From Azoarcus sp. KH32C (GTDB lineage: Bacteria; Pseudomonadota; Gammaproteobacteria; Burkholderiales; Rhodocyclaceae), in the NCBI RefSeq assembly GCF_000349945.1, contig NC_020516.1, forward strand, positions 4,464,001-4,528,000: a stretch of DNA of 64,000 bases. The letters run 5' to 3'. Under the pieces are notes generated by a model that made no database searches, was not told the DNA's origin, and saw nothing but the letters and a program-made list of their open reading frames with translations. This document shows, piece by piece, positions 43,876 to 51,557 of this stretch; within the stretch, counting starts at the first letter, position 1, and the number at the start of each line of letters is the position of its first letter. The translations under genes were made by a program, and so were the position numbers.

Positions 43876-46008
43876 ATGTCAGATTTGTCGAAACCCAACG
43901 AATTGTCCAAGCCCCGGGATGCCCGACCGGCACCCACCGGCCTGCGGCTGACCGTCACCAAGGCGGCAAGCCGGCTGCAGGACTGGTTCGCCGTCCAGTC
44001 GATGACGGTCAGGCTCGCGGTGATTGCGATGGCCATTGCGATCCCGCTGACCGCGTTCTACTCGGTCACCCTCGCGCAGAAACGCGCCACGCTGGCCGAA
44101 GAGGTCAAGGCGATGGCCGTCGGCGGAGTTCCCGGCGAAGGCGTCTGGACCTTCAACGACAAGTTGCCGGTCGTCCTCGGCAGCGGCTCGATGCTCAGCT
44201 TCCTCGAGTCGAACCCGATCGATCGCGTCGCGGTGATCTACGAGCCGCTGATGTGGAACGTTTCCGAGCGCGTCATCCTGATCGAGTCGGGCGGAAAGCA
44301 GTACGCCTACTACCCGAGCGACATGGAAACGCGGATCTTTTCCGACAAGGCGGTCACCGCGCCCTGGGGCGCCAAGCTCAACTTCATCCCGCGCGGCGAA
44401 CTCAGTCCCGCCGCGCTCGACGTGTTCGAGCGCCTCGACGAGCGTTTCGCCAACGGACGTCCGCGCTCCGAACACGACGGCCTGCGCGCCGGCGTCAGCG
44501 CCGCACTCTCGGCCGCGCTGATGATCGGCCTGCTCGCCTTCCTCTTCATCCAGCTGAAAGGCCAGTTCAAGTCGCTGAAATTCATCGAGCCGGGTCAAGT
44601 GCGCGGCTCGATCGACGAGCTCGTCGGCATGGACGACATCAAGGCCGAGGTCGCCCAGATCAAGGACCAGTACGAGCGCCGCGCGCTCTACGCCGAGTAT
44701 GGCATCCGCAAACCGTTCAACGTGATGTTCAGCGGCCCCGCGGGCACCGGCAAGACCAAGCTCGCGAGCTACCTCGCGAAGGAACTGCACCTGCCGATCC
44801 TCTTCCACTCCGCGGCGAATCTCGAGACCGGCTACGTCGCCGGCGGCTCGAACACGCTCAACCGCATCCTCGCGATGGCCAAGCGGCGCAAGCGCTGCAT
44901 CGTCTTTCTCGACGAGGCGCAGGATCTCTTCATGAAGCGCGGCGGACGGCGCAAGTTCGACGACGACACCGCGAACACGCTGCTCTCGGTGCTCGACGGC
45001 GTGCGCACCAAGGCCGACGCCGAGATCATCTGGATCGTCGCCAGCAACTTCAACAGCGAAACGATGCAGATGGACGAGGCGATGCTGCGCCGCTTCCAGA
45101 TGAAGGTCGATTTCCGCCTGCCGAACCGCGACGAACGGCTCGCGATCATCCGCCATTACCTCGCGCAGCGTGCCGACAAGGTGCTGCCTAACCTCGATCT
45201 CAGCCACATTGTCGGGGTCACCGAGGGCCGCAGCCCCGCCGACCTCGAAACGATTGTCAACCAAGCCGGCATCACGGCGGTGCAGGCGGGCGAGATGATC
45301 GGCGCCGATACGCTGATGCAGGCCGCCGAACGCGTTATGGTGGGCAACGTCAATTCCAGCACCACCGACGAACGCGAGCGCGACCGCCGCGTCATCGCCG
45401 TGCATGAGTGGGGCCACTTCCTCGTCGACCTCGAACGCGAACGCAAGCTCACCAACGACGACTGGGACCACATCCTCGCCGACCTGAAGACCATCAAGAT
45501 CTCGCTCAAGGCGATCCCGCGCAACAACGCGTTGGGCTTCGTCTTCCACAAGCAGGGCACCAACCTCTTGAAGACCAAGGGCGACATCGAGCACGACGTG
45601 CGCGTGCTGCTCGGCGGCATGGCGAACGAGGAGCTCTTCTTCGGCGAGGACGGCACGACCAACGGCGCGCACAACGACATCACGCGCGTCACACAACTGC
45701 TGCACCACGCGGTCGCCGAAATGGGCATGTACCGCAAGACGCGCCTCAACTTCGGCGCGCTCGCCAACGACAACCAGGCGACGAGCCGCACCCTCGACGA
45801 GGAAACGCGCAGCCTGATGGAGGCGCAGAGCGAACGCCTCTACGCCGAGACGAAGGTCTTGCTCACAGACCTGATGCCGCTCACCGAGCACCTCGTCGGC
45901 AAGTTGCTGGAAACGAGCGAGATGAATCTCGACCAGGCGCTCGTCGAGATCCGCGCCTTCGAGGCGGAACAGGCGCGGCGCCAGGAACAGGCGAAGGCCG
46001 TCGCGTAG
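43876..46008 (+). CDS. FtsH-like membrane AAA+ / M41 metalloprotease
   Basis: A 710-residue membrane-anchored protease. An N-terminal helix (about residues 43-62) and a second (about 213-231) enclose a roughly 150-residue extracytoplasmic domain, larger than in housekeeping FtsH. The AAA+ module has GPAGTGKTK, CIVFLDEAQD and a second region of homology near residues 390-415. The protease domain has the zinc site HEWGH (residues 510-514), where FtsH usually has HEAGH, and a likely third ligand Asp in NGAHNDITR. A GGAGG site gives the start. Position after clpXP in the nif island suggests a dedicated quality-control role. Confidence 0.85.
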   Translation: MSDLSKPNELSKPRDARPAPTGLRLTVTKAASRLQDWFAVQSMTVRLAVIAMAIAIPLTAFYSVTLAQKRATLAEEVKAMAVGGVPGEGVWTFNDKLPVVLGSGSMLSFLESNPIDRVAVIYEPLMWNVSERVILIESGGKQYAYYPSDMETRIFSDKAVTAPWGAKLNFIPRGELSPAALDVFERLDERFANGRPRSEHDGLRAGVSAALSAALMIGLLAFLFIQLKGQFKSLKFIEPGQVRGSIDELVGMDDIKAEVAQIKDQYERRALYAEYGIRKPFNVMFSGPAGTGKTKLASYLAKELHLPILFHSAANLETGYVAGGSNTLNRILAMAKRRKRCIVFLDEAQDLFMKRGGRRKFDDDTANTLLSVLDGVRTKADAEIIWIVASNFNSETMQMDEAMLRRFQMKVDFRLPNRDERLAIIRHYLAQRADKVLPNLDLSHIVGVTEGRSPADLETIVNQAGITAVQAGEMIGADTLMQAAERVMVGNVNSSTTDERERDRRVIAVHEWGHFLVDLERERKLTNDDWDHILADLKTIKISLKAIPRNNALGFVFHKQGTNLLKTKGDIEHDVRVLLGGMANEELFFGEDGTTNGAHNDITRVTQLLHHAVAEMGMYRKTRLNFGALANDNQATSRTLDEETRSLMEAQSERLYAETKVLLTDLMPLTEHLVGKLLETSEMNLDQALVEIRAFEAEQARRQEQAKAVA

Positions 46009-46040
46009 TGACGAGGGGCGGGACGAAATCCCGCCGTCAC
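46008..46040. terminator. Hairpin between convergent ftsH-like and hemoglobin genes
   Basis: Inner 7-bp stem GGCGGGA / TCCCGCC with a 5-nt loop, extended by GTGAC / GTCAC after a 4-nt asymmetry. It lies between two converging genes and overlaps the last base of the ftsH-like gene. It could stop transcription from both sides, though T-runs are lacking. Confidence 0.6.
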
Positions 46041-46044
46041 CGGT

Positions 46045-46452
46045 TCAATGCCGGATGATCGCGTCCGCGACCTTCGCAAACGCCGCGACGAGTTGCGCGC
46101 GCAACTCCGCGTCGGCGACCTGTTCATCGAGCGTGCGGACCATGCATAGCATCCACGCATCCCTGTCCTTCGTGTCGACACCGAAACTCGCATGCGCGCG
46201 GCCCAGACGCGGCGGGCCGCGGTGACGGGCATAGAGCGGCGGGCCGCCGAGCCAGCCGGACAGGAACATGAAGAGATGCTCCTTCACCTGCGTCAGATCC
46301 TGCGGATGCATCGCGCGGATCTCCGCCGCCTCCGGCAGCTCGCTCATCAACTGGTAGAAGCGCTCGACCATCGCCCAGACGGCGGGTTCTCCGCCCAGCT
46401 TCTCGTAATGCGGGTTGGCGTTGACGACGATTTTCGGGATAACGGCTTGCAT
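46045..46452 (-). CDS. Truncated hemoglobin (group II-like)
   Basis: A 135-residue 2-on-2 globin. Landmarks are YEKLGGEPAVWAMVERFYQ, the MHPQDLTQVKEHLFMFLSGW region, the likely proximal His in LGRAHASFGV and the group II/III-type Trp in DRDAWMLCMV. Such proteins bind oxygen or NO. It is 10 bp downstream of a degenerate receiver gene and the pair diverges from nifH. Oxygen or NO handling for nitrogenase is the natural hypothesis; the Nostoc nif-linked cyanoglobin (GlbN) is a precedent. Confidence 0.88.
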   Translation of the reverse strand: MQAVIPKIVVNANPHYEKLGGEPAVWAMVERFYQLMSELPEAAEIRAMHPQDLTQVKEHLFMFLSGWLGGPPLYARHRGPPRLGRAHASFGVDTKDRDAWMLCMVRTLDEQVADAELRAQLVAAFAKVADAIIRH

Positions 46453-46462
46453 CAGGTCTTCC

Positions 46463-46888
46463 TTAGCGGACCACGAGCGGAATGGAGAGCGACGTACGGC
46501 GCCCGAGTTGTGCATCGACCTTGCGGCGCACGGCAGCGAGATCGAGCGGACGTATCAGGATGCCGTCGGCGCCCCAATTGCGCAATACCTGGATTCCGGA
46601 AGCATCAGCCGAATCGCATACCAGAAGGATTTTGACGCCGGCCAGATGGTTCTTGATCGTCCCGATCACGCCGGCGGCATCGCCTGCGCATAGACCGATC
46701 CCGAGCAGGACGAGATGCGGCGGCCACGCACTGCCCTTGTCGAGCGCCGCATCGAGCCGCCCGAAGAGATGGGTCTCGTTGTCGTCGGCGAGCATGAACT
46801 GCAGCGCGATGCCGCTCACCTCATCGTCGTCGACGACGAAGATCCGCTTGTTCTCGACGGCCCGCTGAACATCCACACCGATCTGCAT
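46463..46888 (-). CDS. Degenerate receiver-domain protein next to nifH
   Basis: A stand-alone 141-residue receiver-like protein. The acidic pocket is retained (RIFVVDDDEVSG), but the phosphoacceptor position is Gly (HLVLLGIGLC, where receivers have LLDIGLP), and the conserved Lys is Arg (GILIRPLD). It has no output domain. It is therefore a pseudo-receiver that cannot be phosphorylated in the standard way. The ATG has a GGGAG site. It is co-transcribed with the truncated hemoglobin and diverges from nifH, so a regulatory or scaffold role in nitrogen fixation is possible. Confidence 0.8.
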   Translation of the reverse strand: MQIGVDVQRAVENKRIFVVDDDEVSGIALQFMLADDNETHLFGRLDAALDKGSAWPPHLVLLGIGLCAGDAAGVIGTIKNHLAGVKILLVCDSADASGIQVLRNWGADGILIRPLDLAAVRRKVDAQLGRRTSLSIPLVVR

Positions 46889-46921
46889 GATGCGCTCCCG
46901 CTTGTCGAATAGTCCCGGACA

Positions 46922-46937
46922 AGCAAGGCCCATTCCC
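46922..46937 (-). promoter_or_regulatory. Possible sigma-54 promoter of the pseudo-receiver/hemoglobin operon
   Basis: Read on the minus strand, GGGAAT-N5-TTGCT has a perfect -12 element and correct GG-N10-GC spacing, but a poor -24 element. The inferred start would leave a leader of about 23 nt. Confidence 0.35.
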
Positions 46938-47012
46938 GTCCCGCCACACGCGCCGCAATCCCTCGGCCTTCCAGCTCCGAGCATGTCCGACTAGCCGAAA
47001 TCGCGCTTCATC

Positions 47013-47030
47013 GCGGTGCGGCCGCACCGC
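47013..47030. repeat. Perfect 18-bp palindrome upstream of nifH
   Basis: GCGGTGCGGCCGCACCGC is its own reverse complement. It is centred about 135 bp before the nifH -24 element. Its inner half-sites TGCGG/CCGCA recur 50 bp downstream with a 2-bp spacer. It may be an operator for an unidentified dimeric regulator. Confidence 0.5.
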
Positions 47031-47152
47031 CTTTCCGCACAAACCGCTGTGGCCTTTGTTCAGTTTGTAAAGCCCGGATGCGGCACCGCACAAAAGACGA
47101 CAAATGCAAAAACATACCGCAAATTCAATCCCTTGCGCCGCATTTCAGTCAG

Positions 47153-47168
47153 TGGCACAGGCTTTGCT
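47153..47168 (+). promoter_or_regulatory. Sigma-54 promoter of nifHDK
   Basis: TGGCAC-N5-TTGCT, an exact match to the -24/-12 consensus. Transcription would start near 47179, giving a leader of about 135 nt to the nifH ATG. Confidence 0.9.
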
Positions 47169-47313
47169 GAAGAGGCTTGCACCGTGATGAATCGCCGAAC
47201 GCGCAACTTGAGACGAAGACCTATAAGAGTTTCGGAGCGGCCAATACCGGATGCGCAACAACGGTAAGCGCTGAGCACCTCAACCTGATTTTTCGATGTC
47301 AAGGAGATTGAAA

Positions 47314-48195
47314 ATGTCTGACCTCAGGCAAATCGCTTTTTACGGCAAGGGCGGTATCGGCAAGTCGACGACCTCCCAGAACACCCTCGCGGCGCTGGCC
47401 GAGATGGGCCAGAAGATCCTCATCGTCGGCTGCGACCCGAAGGCCGACTCGACCCGCCTGATCCTGCACGCCAAGGCCCAGGACACGGTGCTCTCGCTCG
47501 CCGCCGACGCCGGCTCGGTCGAGGACCTCGAGATCGAGGACGTGCTGAAGGTTGGCTACCGCGGCATCCGCTGCGTCGAGTCCGGCGGCCCGGAACCCGG
47601 CGTCGGCTGCGCCGGCCGCGGCGTCATCACCTCGATCAACTTCCTCGAGGAAAACGGCGCCTACGAAGGTGTCGATTACGTCTCCTACGACGTGCTGGGT
47701 GACGTCGTCTGTGGCGGTTTCGCGATGCCGATCCGCGAGAACAAGGCCCAGGAAATCTACATCGTCATGTCGGGCGAAATGATGGCGATGTACGCCGCCA
47801 ACAACATCTCGAAGGGCATCCTGAAGTACGCCAACGCGGGCGGCGTGCGCCTCGGCGGCCTCGTCTGCAACGAGCGCAAGACCGACAAGGAGTACGAACT
47901 CGCCGAAGCGCTGGCGAAGAAGCTCGGCACCTCGCTGATCCACTTCGTGCCGCGCGACAACGTCGTGCAACACGCCGAACTGCGCCGCATGACGGTGCTG
48001 GAGTACGACCCCGAGTCCAAGCAGGCGGGCGAGTACCGCACGCTGGCGACCAAGATCCACGCCAACAAGGGCAAGGGCGTGATCCCGACCCCGATCACGA
48101 TGGACGAGCTCGAAGACCTGCTGCTTGAGTTCGGGATCATGCAGAAGGAAGACGCGTCGGTCATCGGCAAGAGCGCCGCCGAGCTGGCTGCGTAA
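47314..48195 (+). CDS. nifH: Nitrogenase iron protein NifH (dinitrogenase reductase)
   Basis: The ATP-dependent reductase of molybdenum nitrogenase, a homodimer with one bridging [4Fe-4S] cluster. The 293-residue protein has the P-loop GKGGIGKST, cluster ligands Cys99 (GVGCAGRG) and Cys133 (DVVCGGFAMP), and Arg102, the residue that DraT ADP-ribosylates in organisms having that switch. An AAGGAG site sets the start; the longer in-frame ATG upstream is not preferred. A strong hairpin follows the stop codon. Confidence 0.99.
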   Translation: MSDLRQIAFYGKGGIGKSTTSQNTLAALAEMGQKILIVGCDPKADSTRLILHAKAQDTVLSLAADAGSVEDLEIEDVLKVGYRGIRCVESGGPEPGVGCAGRGVITSINFLEENGAYEGVDYVSYDVLGDVVCGGFAMPIRENKAQEIYIVMSGEMMAMYAANNISKGILKYANAGGVRLGGLVCNERKTDKEYELAEALAKKLGTSLIHFVPRDNVVQHAELRRMTVLEYDPESKQAGEYRTLATKIHANKGKGVIPTPITMDELEDLLLEFGIMQKEDASVIGKSAAELAA

Positions 48196-48204
48196 GCGCC
48201 TCCC

Positions 48205-48240
48205 GCGCGCCTGCATCCCCGCGCGGGATCGCAGGCGCGC
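48205..48240 (+). promoter_or_regulatory. Long hairpin between nifH and nifD
   Basis: A perfect 10-bp outer stem (GCGCGCCTGC / GCAGGCGCGC), nearly continuous with an inner 5-bp stem (ATCCC / GGGAT). It lies 9 bp after the nifH stop. A second hairpin (CGCGGAG / CTCCGCG, 48243-48258) follows at once. There is no T-run. Such structures could protect the nifH mRNA 3' end and reduce readthrough, giving more NifH than NifDK. Confidence 0.75.
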
Positions 48241-48399
48241 AACGCGGAGACCTCCGCGAAAAGTGTGGCGCGGCCAGGGTGGCCGTTCGCCCGCCCGCCG
48301 GTCCGCGCTTTGCGCAGAGCTCTCGCAAGTCGAGGGCGTGCCGGATTGACGACTTAGCTGACCACTCAGCGACAACTTAGACCGTGACTGGAGAGCACC

Positions 48400-49854
48400 A
48401 TGAGCCTCACCGTTGAAGAAACCAAGACCCGAAACAAGGAACTGATCGACGAGGTCCTCGAGGCCTATCCCGAAAAGACCGCCAAGAAGCGCGCCAAGCA
48501 CCTCGCGGTGCATGAGGAAGGCAAGCCCGACTGCAACGTCAAGTCGAACATCAAGTCCCTGCCCGGCGTGATGACGATCCGCGGCTGTGCGTACGCGGGT
48601 TCGAAGGGGGTCGTGTGGGGCCCGATCAAGGACATGGTGCACATCTCGCACGGCCCGGTCGGCTGTGGCCAGTACTCCTGGGCGGCGCGCCGCAACTACT
48701 ACATCGGCACGACCGGCGTCGATACCTTCGTGACGATGCAATTCACGTCCGACTTCCAGGAGAAGGACATCGTCTTCGGCGGCGACAAGAAGCTCGAAAA
48801 GATCATGGACGAGATCCAGGAGCTCTTCCCGCTCAACAAGGGCATCACCGTGCAGTCCGAATGCCCGATCGGCCTGATCGGCGACGACATCGAGGCGGTG
48901 TCGAAGAAGAAGTCGAAGGAATACGGCGGCAAGACCATCGTGCCGGTGCGCTGCGAAGGCTTCCGCGGCGTGTCGCAGTCCTTGGGCCACCACATCGCCA
49001 ACGACGCGGTGCGCGACTTCGTGTTCGACAAGACCGACCCGGACAAGAACAAATTCGAACCCAGCCCCTACGACGTCGCGATCATCGGCGACTACAACAT
49101 CGGCGGCGACGCGTGGAGCTCGCGCATCCTGCTCGAAGAGATGGGCCTCCGGGTGATCGCGCAGTGGTCGGGCGACGGCACCCTCGCCGAGCTGGAGAAC
49201 ACGCCGAAGGCCAAGCTCAACGTGCTGCACTGCTACCGCTCGATGAACTACATCTCGCGCCACATGGAAGAGAAGTACGGCGTGCCCTGGGTCGAGTACA
49301 ACTTCTTCGGTCCGTCGAAGATCGAGGCCAGTCTTCGTGAAATTGCCAGCCACTTCGACGACAAGATCAAGGAGAACACCGAAAAGGTCATCGCCAAGTA
49401 CCGCACGCTGACCGACGCGGTGATCGCCAAGTACAAGCCGCGCCTCGAAGGCAAGACGGTGATGCTCTTCGTCGGCGGCCTGCGTCCGCGCCACGTGATC
49501 GGCGCGTACGAGGACCTCGGCATGAACGTCGTCGGCACCGGCTACGAGTTCGGCCACAACGACGACTACCAGCGCACGACGCACTACGTAAAGGACGGCA
49601 CGCTGATCTACGACGACGTCACCGGCTTCGAGTTCGAGCAGTTCGTCGACAAGATCAAGCCCGACCTGGTCGGCTCCGGCATCAAGGAAAAGTACGTCTT
49701 CCAGAAGATGGGCGTGCCCTTCCGCCAGATGCACTCGTGGGACTACTCCGGCCCCTACCACGGCTACGACGGCTTCGCGATCTTCGCCCGCGACATGGAC
49801 ATGGCCATCAACAGCCCGGTGTGGGACCTCGCCAAGGATCCCTTCGCCGCCTGA
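48400..49854 (+). CDS. nifD: Nitrogenase molybdenum-iron protein alpha chain NifD
   Basis: The alpha subunit holding FeMo-co and half of the P-cluster. In the 484-residue protein the P-cluster ligands are Cys in IRGCAYAGSKG, HGPVGCGQYS and QSECPIGLIGDD. The FeMo-co ligands are Cys in NVLHCYRSMNY and His in RQMHSWDYSGPYHGYDGF. Length and order are normal. It begins about 200 bp after nifH, behind a structured intergenic RNA, with a GGAGAG site. Confidence 0.99.
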   Translation: MSLTVEETKTRNKELIDEVLEAYPEKTAKKRAKHLAVHEEGKPDCNVKSNIKSLPGVMTIRGCAYAGSKGVVWGPIKDMVHISHGPVGCGQYSWAARRNYYIGTTGVDTFVTMQFTSDFQEKDIVFGGDKKLEKIMDEIQELFPLNKGITVQSECPIGLIGDDIEAVSKKKSKEYGGKTIVPVRCEGFRGVSQSLGHHIANDAVRDFVFDKTDPDKNKFEPSPYDVAIIGDYNIGGDAWSSRILLEEMGLRVIAQWSGDGTLAELENTPKAKLNVLHCYRSMNYISRHMEEKYGVPWVEYNFFGPSKIEASLREIASHFDDKIKENTEKVIAKYRTLTDAVIAKYKPRLEGKTVMLFVGGLRPRHVIGAYEDLGMNVVGTGYEFGHNDDYQRTTHYVKDGTLIYDDVTGFEFEQFVDKIKPDLVGSGIKEKYVFQKMGVPFRQMHSWDYSGPYHGYDGFAIFARDMDMAINSPVWDLAKDPFAA

Positions 49855-49893
49855 CGGCGAACCCCAACTTCACGATCCCAACGGAGAATCCAA

Positions 49894-51453
49894 ATGCCGC
49901 AAAACGCTGAAAAGGTCATCGACCACGAGATGCTGTTCCGCCAGCCCGAATACACGGCGCTGTTCGAGAACAAGAAAGCCAACTTCGAGTTCGGCCACCC
50001 GGCCGACAAGGTCGCCGAGATCCGCGACTGGACGAAGTCCTGGGACTACCGCGAGAAGAACTTCAAGCGCGAGGCGCTGACGGTGAACCCCGCGAAGGCC
50101 TGCCAGCCGCTGGGCGCGGTCTTCGTCGCCAACGGCTTCGCCAAGACGCTGTCCTTCGTGCATGGCTCGCAGGGCTGTGTCGCCTACTACCGCTCGCACT
50201 TCTCGCGCCACTTCAAGGAGCCGACCTCCTGCGTCTCCTCCTCGATGACCGAGGACGCGGCGGTGTTCGGCGGCCTCAACAACATGGTCGACGGCCTCGC
50301 CAACACCCTGAGCCTGTACAAGCCGGAGATGATCGCCGTCTCCACCACCTGCATGGCCGAAGTGATCGGCGACGACCTCGACGCGTTCATCAAGACCGCG
50401 AAGCAGAAGGGCAGCGTGCCCGCCGAGTACGACGTACCCTTCGCCCACACCCCGGCCTTCGTCGGCAGCCACATCACCGGCTACGACAACGCGCTGAAGG
50501 GCATCCTGCAGCACTTCTGGGACGGCAAGGCCGGCACCGCGCCGAAGCTCGAACGCACGCCCAACGAGACGGTGAACTTCATCGGCGGCTTCGACGGTTA
50601 CGTCGTCGGCAACATGAAGGAGATCAAGCGCCTGTTCTCGATGATGGGCGTCGAGGCGACCTTCCTGTGCGATCCGTCCGACGCCTGGGACACCCCCACC
50701 GACGGCGAATTCCGCATGTACGACGGCGGCACGACCAAGGAAGAAGCGACCGCCGCCATCAACGCCAAGGCGACCTTCATCTACCAGGAGCACAGCGCCG
50801 AGAAGACCGCCAAGTACATCGCCGAGAAGGGCCAGGAAGTCGTCGCGCTGAACTCGCCGATCGGCGTGACGGGCACCGACAAGTTCCTCAAGGAGCTGTC
50901 GCGCATCACCGGCAAGCCGGTGCCCGAGGCGCTGAAGCGCGAGCGCGGCCGCCTGGTGGACGCGATCACCGACTCGCAGGCCCACCTGCACGGCAAGAAG
51001 TTCGCGCTTTACGGCGATCCGGACCTGATGCTGGGCCTCACGCAGTTCCTGCTCGACTTGGGCTGCGAGCCGACCCACGTGCTCTCGACCAACGGCGACG
51101 ACAAGTGGGCGGCGAAGGTGCAGGCGCTCTTCGACGCGTCGCCGGTCGGTCGCGACTGCCACGTCTATCCGAAGCGCGACCTGTGGCACATGCGCTCGCT
51201 GCTCAACACCGAGCCGGTGGACTTCCTGATCGGCAACACCTACGGCAAGTACCTCGAGCGCGACACCGGCACGCCGCTGATCCGCATCGGCTTCCCCATC
51301 TTCGACCGCCACCACTACCACCGGCTGCCGATCTGGGGCTACCAGGGCGGGCTGCACGTGCTGATGCAGATCCTCGACGAGTACTTCGAAGCGCTGGACG
51401 CCAACACCAACATCCCGTCGAAGACCGACTACAGCTTCGACATCATCCGGTAA
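49894..51453 (+). CDS. nifK: Nitrogenase molybdenum-iron protein beta chain NifK
   Basis: The beta subunit of dinitrogenase, 519 residues. P-cluster ligands are visible in AKACQPLGAVF, HGSQGCVAYYR and STTCMAEVIGDD. The extended N-terminus that wraps the alpha subunit is present (EYTALFENKKANFEFGHP). It starts 39 bp after nifD. A large hairpin follows the stop codon before nifE. Confidence 0.99.
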   Translation: MPQNAEKVIDHEMLFRQPEYTALFENKKANFEFGHPADKVAEIRDWTKSWDYREKNFKREALTVNPAKACQPLGAVFVANGFAKTLSFVHGSQGCVAYYRSHFSRHFKEPTSCVSSSMTEDAAVFGGLNNMVDGLANTLSLYKPEMIAVSTTCMAEVIGDDLDAFIKTAKQKGSVPAEYDVPFAHTPAFVGSHITGYDNALKGILQHFWDGKAGTAPKLERTPNETVNFIGGFDGYVVGNMKEIKRLFSMMGVEATFLCDPSDAWDTPTDGEFRMYDGGTTKEEATAAINAKATFIYQEHSAEKTAKYIAEKGQEVVALNSPIGVTGTDKFLKELSRITGKPVPEALKRERGRLVDAITDSQAHLHGKKFALYGDPDLMLGLTQFLLDLGCEPTHVLSTNGDDKWAAKVQALFDASPVGRDCHVYPKRDLWHMRSLLNTEPVDFLIGNTYGKYLERDTGTPLIRIGFPIFDRHHYHRLPIWGYQGGLHVLMQILDEYFEALDANTNIPSKTDYSFDIIR

Positions 51454-51454
51454 G

Positions 51455-51503
51455 GCGTCCCCGGACGCGCCGGGCGGGCGGCTTCGGTCGCTACGCCCGG
51501 CGC
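51455..51503 (+). promoter_or_regulatory. Alternative hairpins between nifK and nifE
   Basis: A 10-bp perfect stem (GCGCCGGGCG 51467-51476 / CGCCCGGCGC 51494-51503). It overlaps, and so competes with, a 6-bp stem at 51455-51468 (GCGTCC / GGACGC). No T-run follows. This looks like an attenuation or mRNA-processing point separating abundant structural transcripts from the assembly genes nifENX. Confidence 0.55.
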
Positions 51504-51557
51504 CTTCTGAACAGGCAGCACGCATCGCACGGCAAACGCAGCGTACGGAGGCACGAG

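Larger units (their letters stand above)
46889..47313. other. Divergent control region between nifH and the pseudo-receiver gene
   Basis: About 425 bp without a gene. It contains the nifH sigma-54 promoter, an 18-bp palindrome, a related interrupted palindrome (TGCGG-CA-CCGCA, 47079-47090), further CCGCA copies (47035-47039, 47117-47121, 47138-47142) and an IHF-like site with one mismatch (47123-47135). A TGT-N10-ACA NifA site was looked for by eye and not found. Confidence 0.6.

Noticed and set aside
46984..47114. NifA TGT-N10-ACA sites upstream of nifH
   Set aside because: Each TGT and ACA in the region was checked for partners at 10-11 bp spacing and none matched, so no activator site is annotated despite expectation.
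47299..49761. A long minus-strand open frame opposite nifH and nifD
   Set aside because: It is antisense to two unmistakable nitrogenase genes and spans their structured intergenic region. No family signature is seen.
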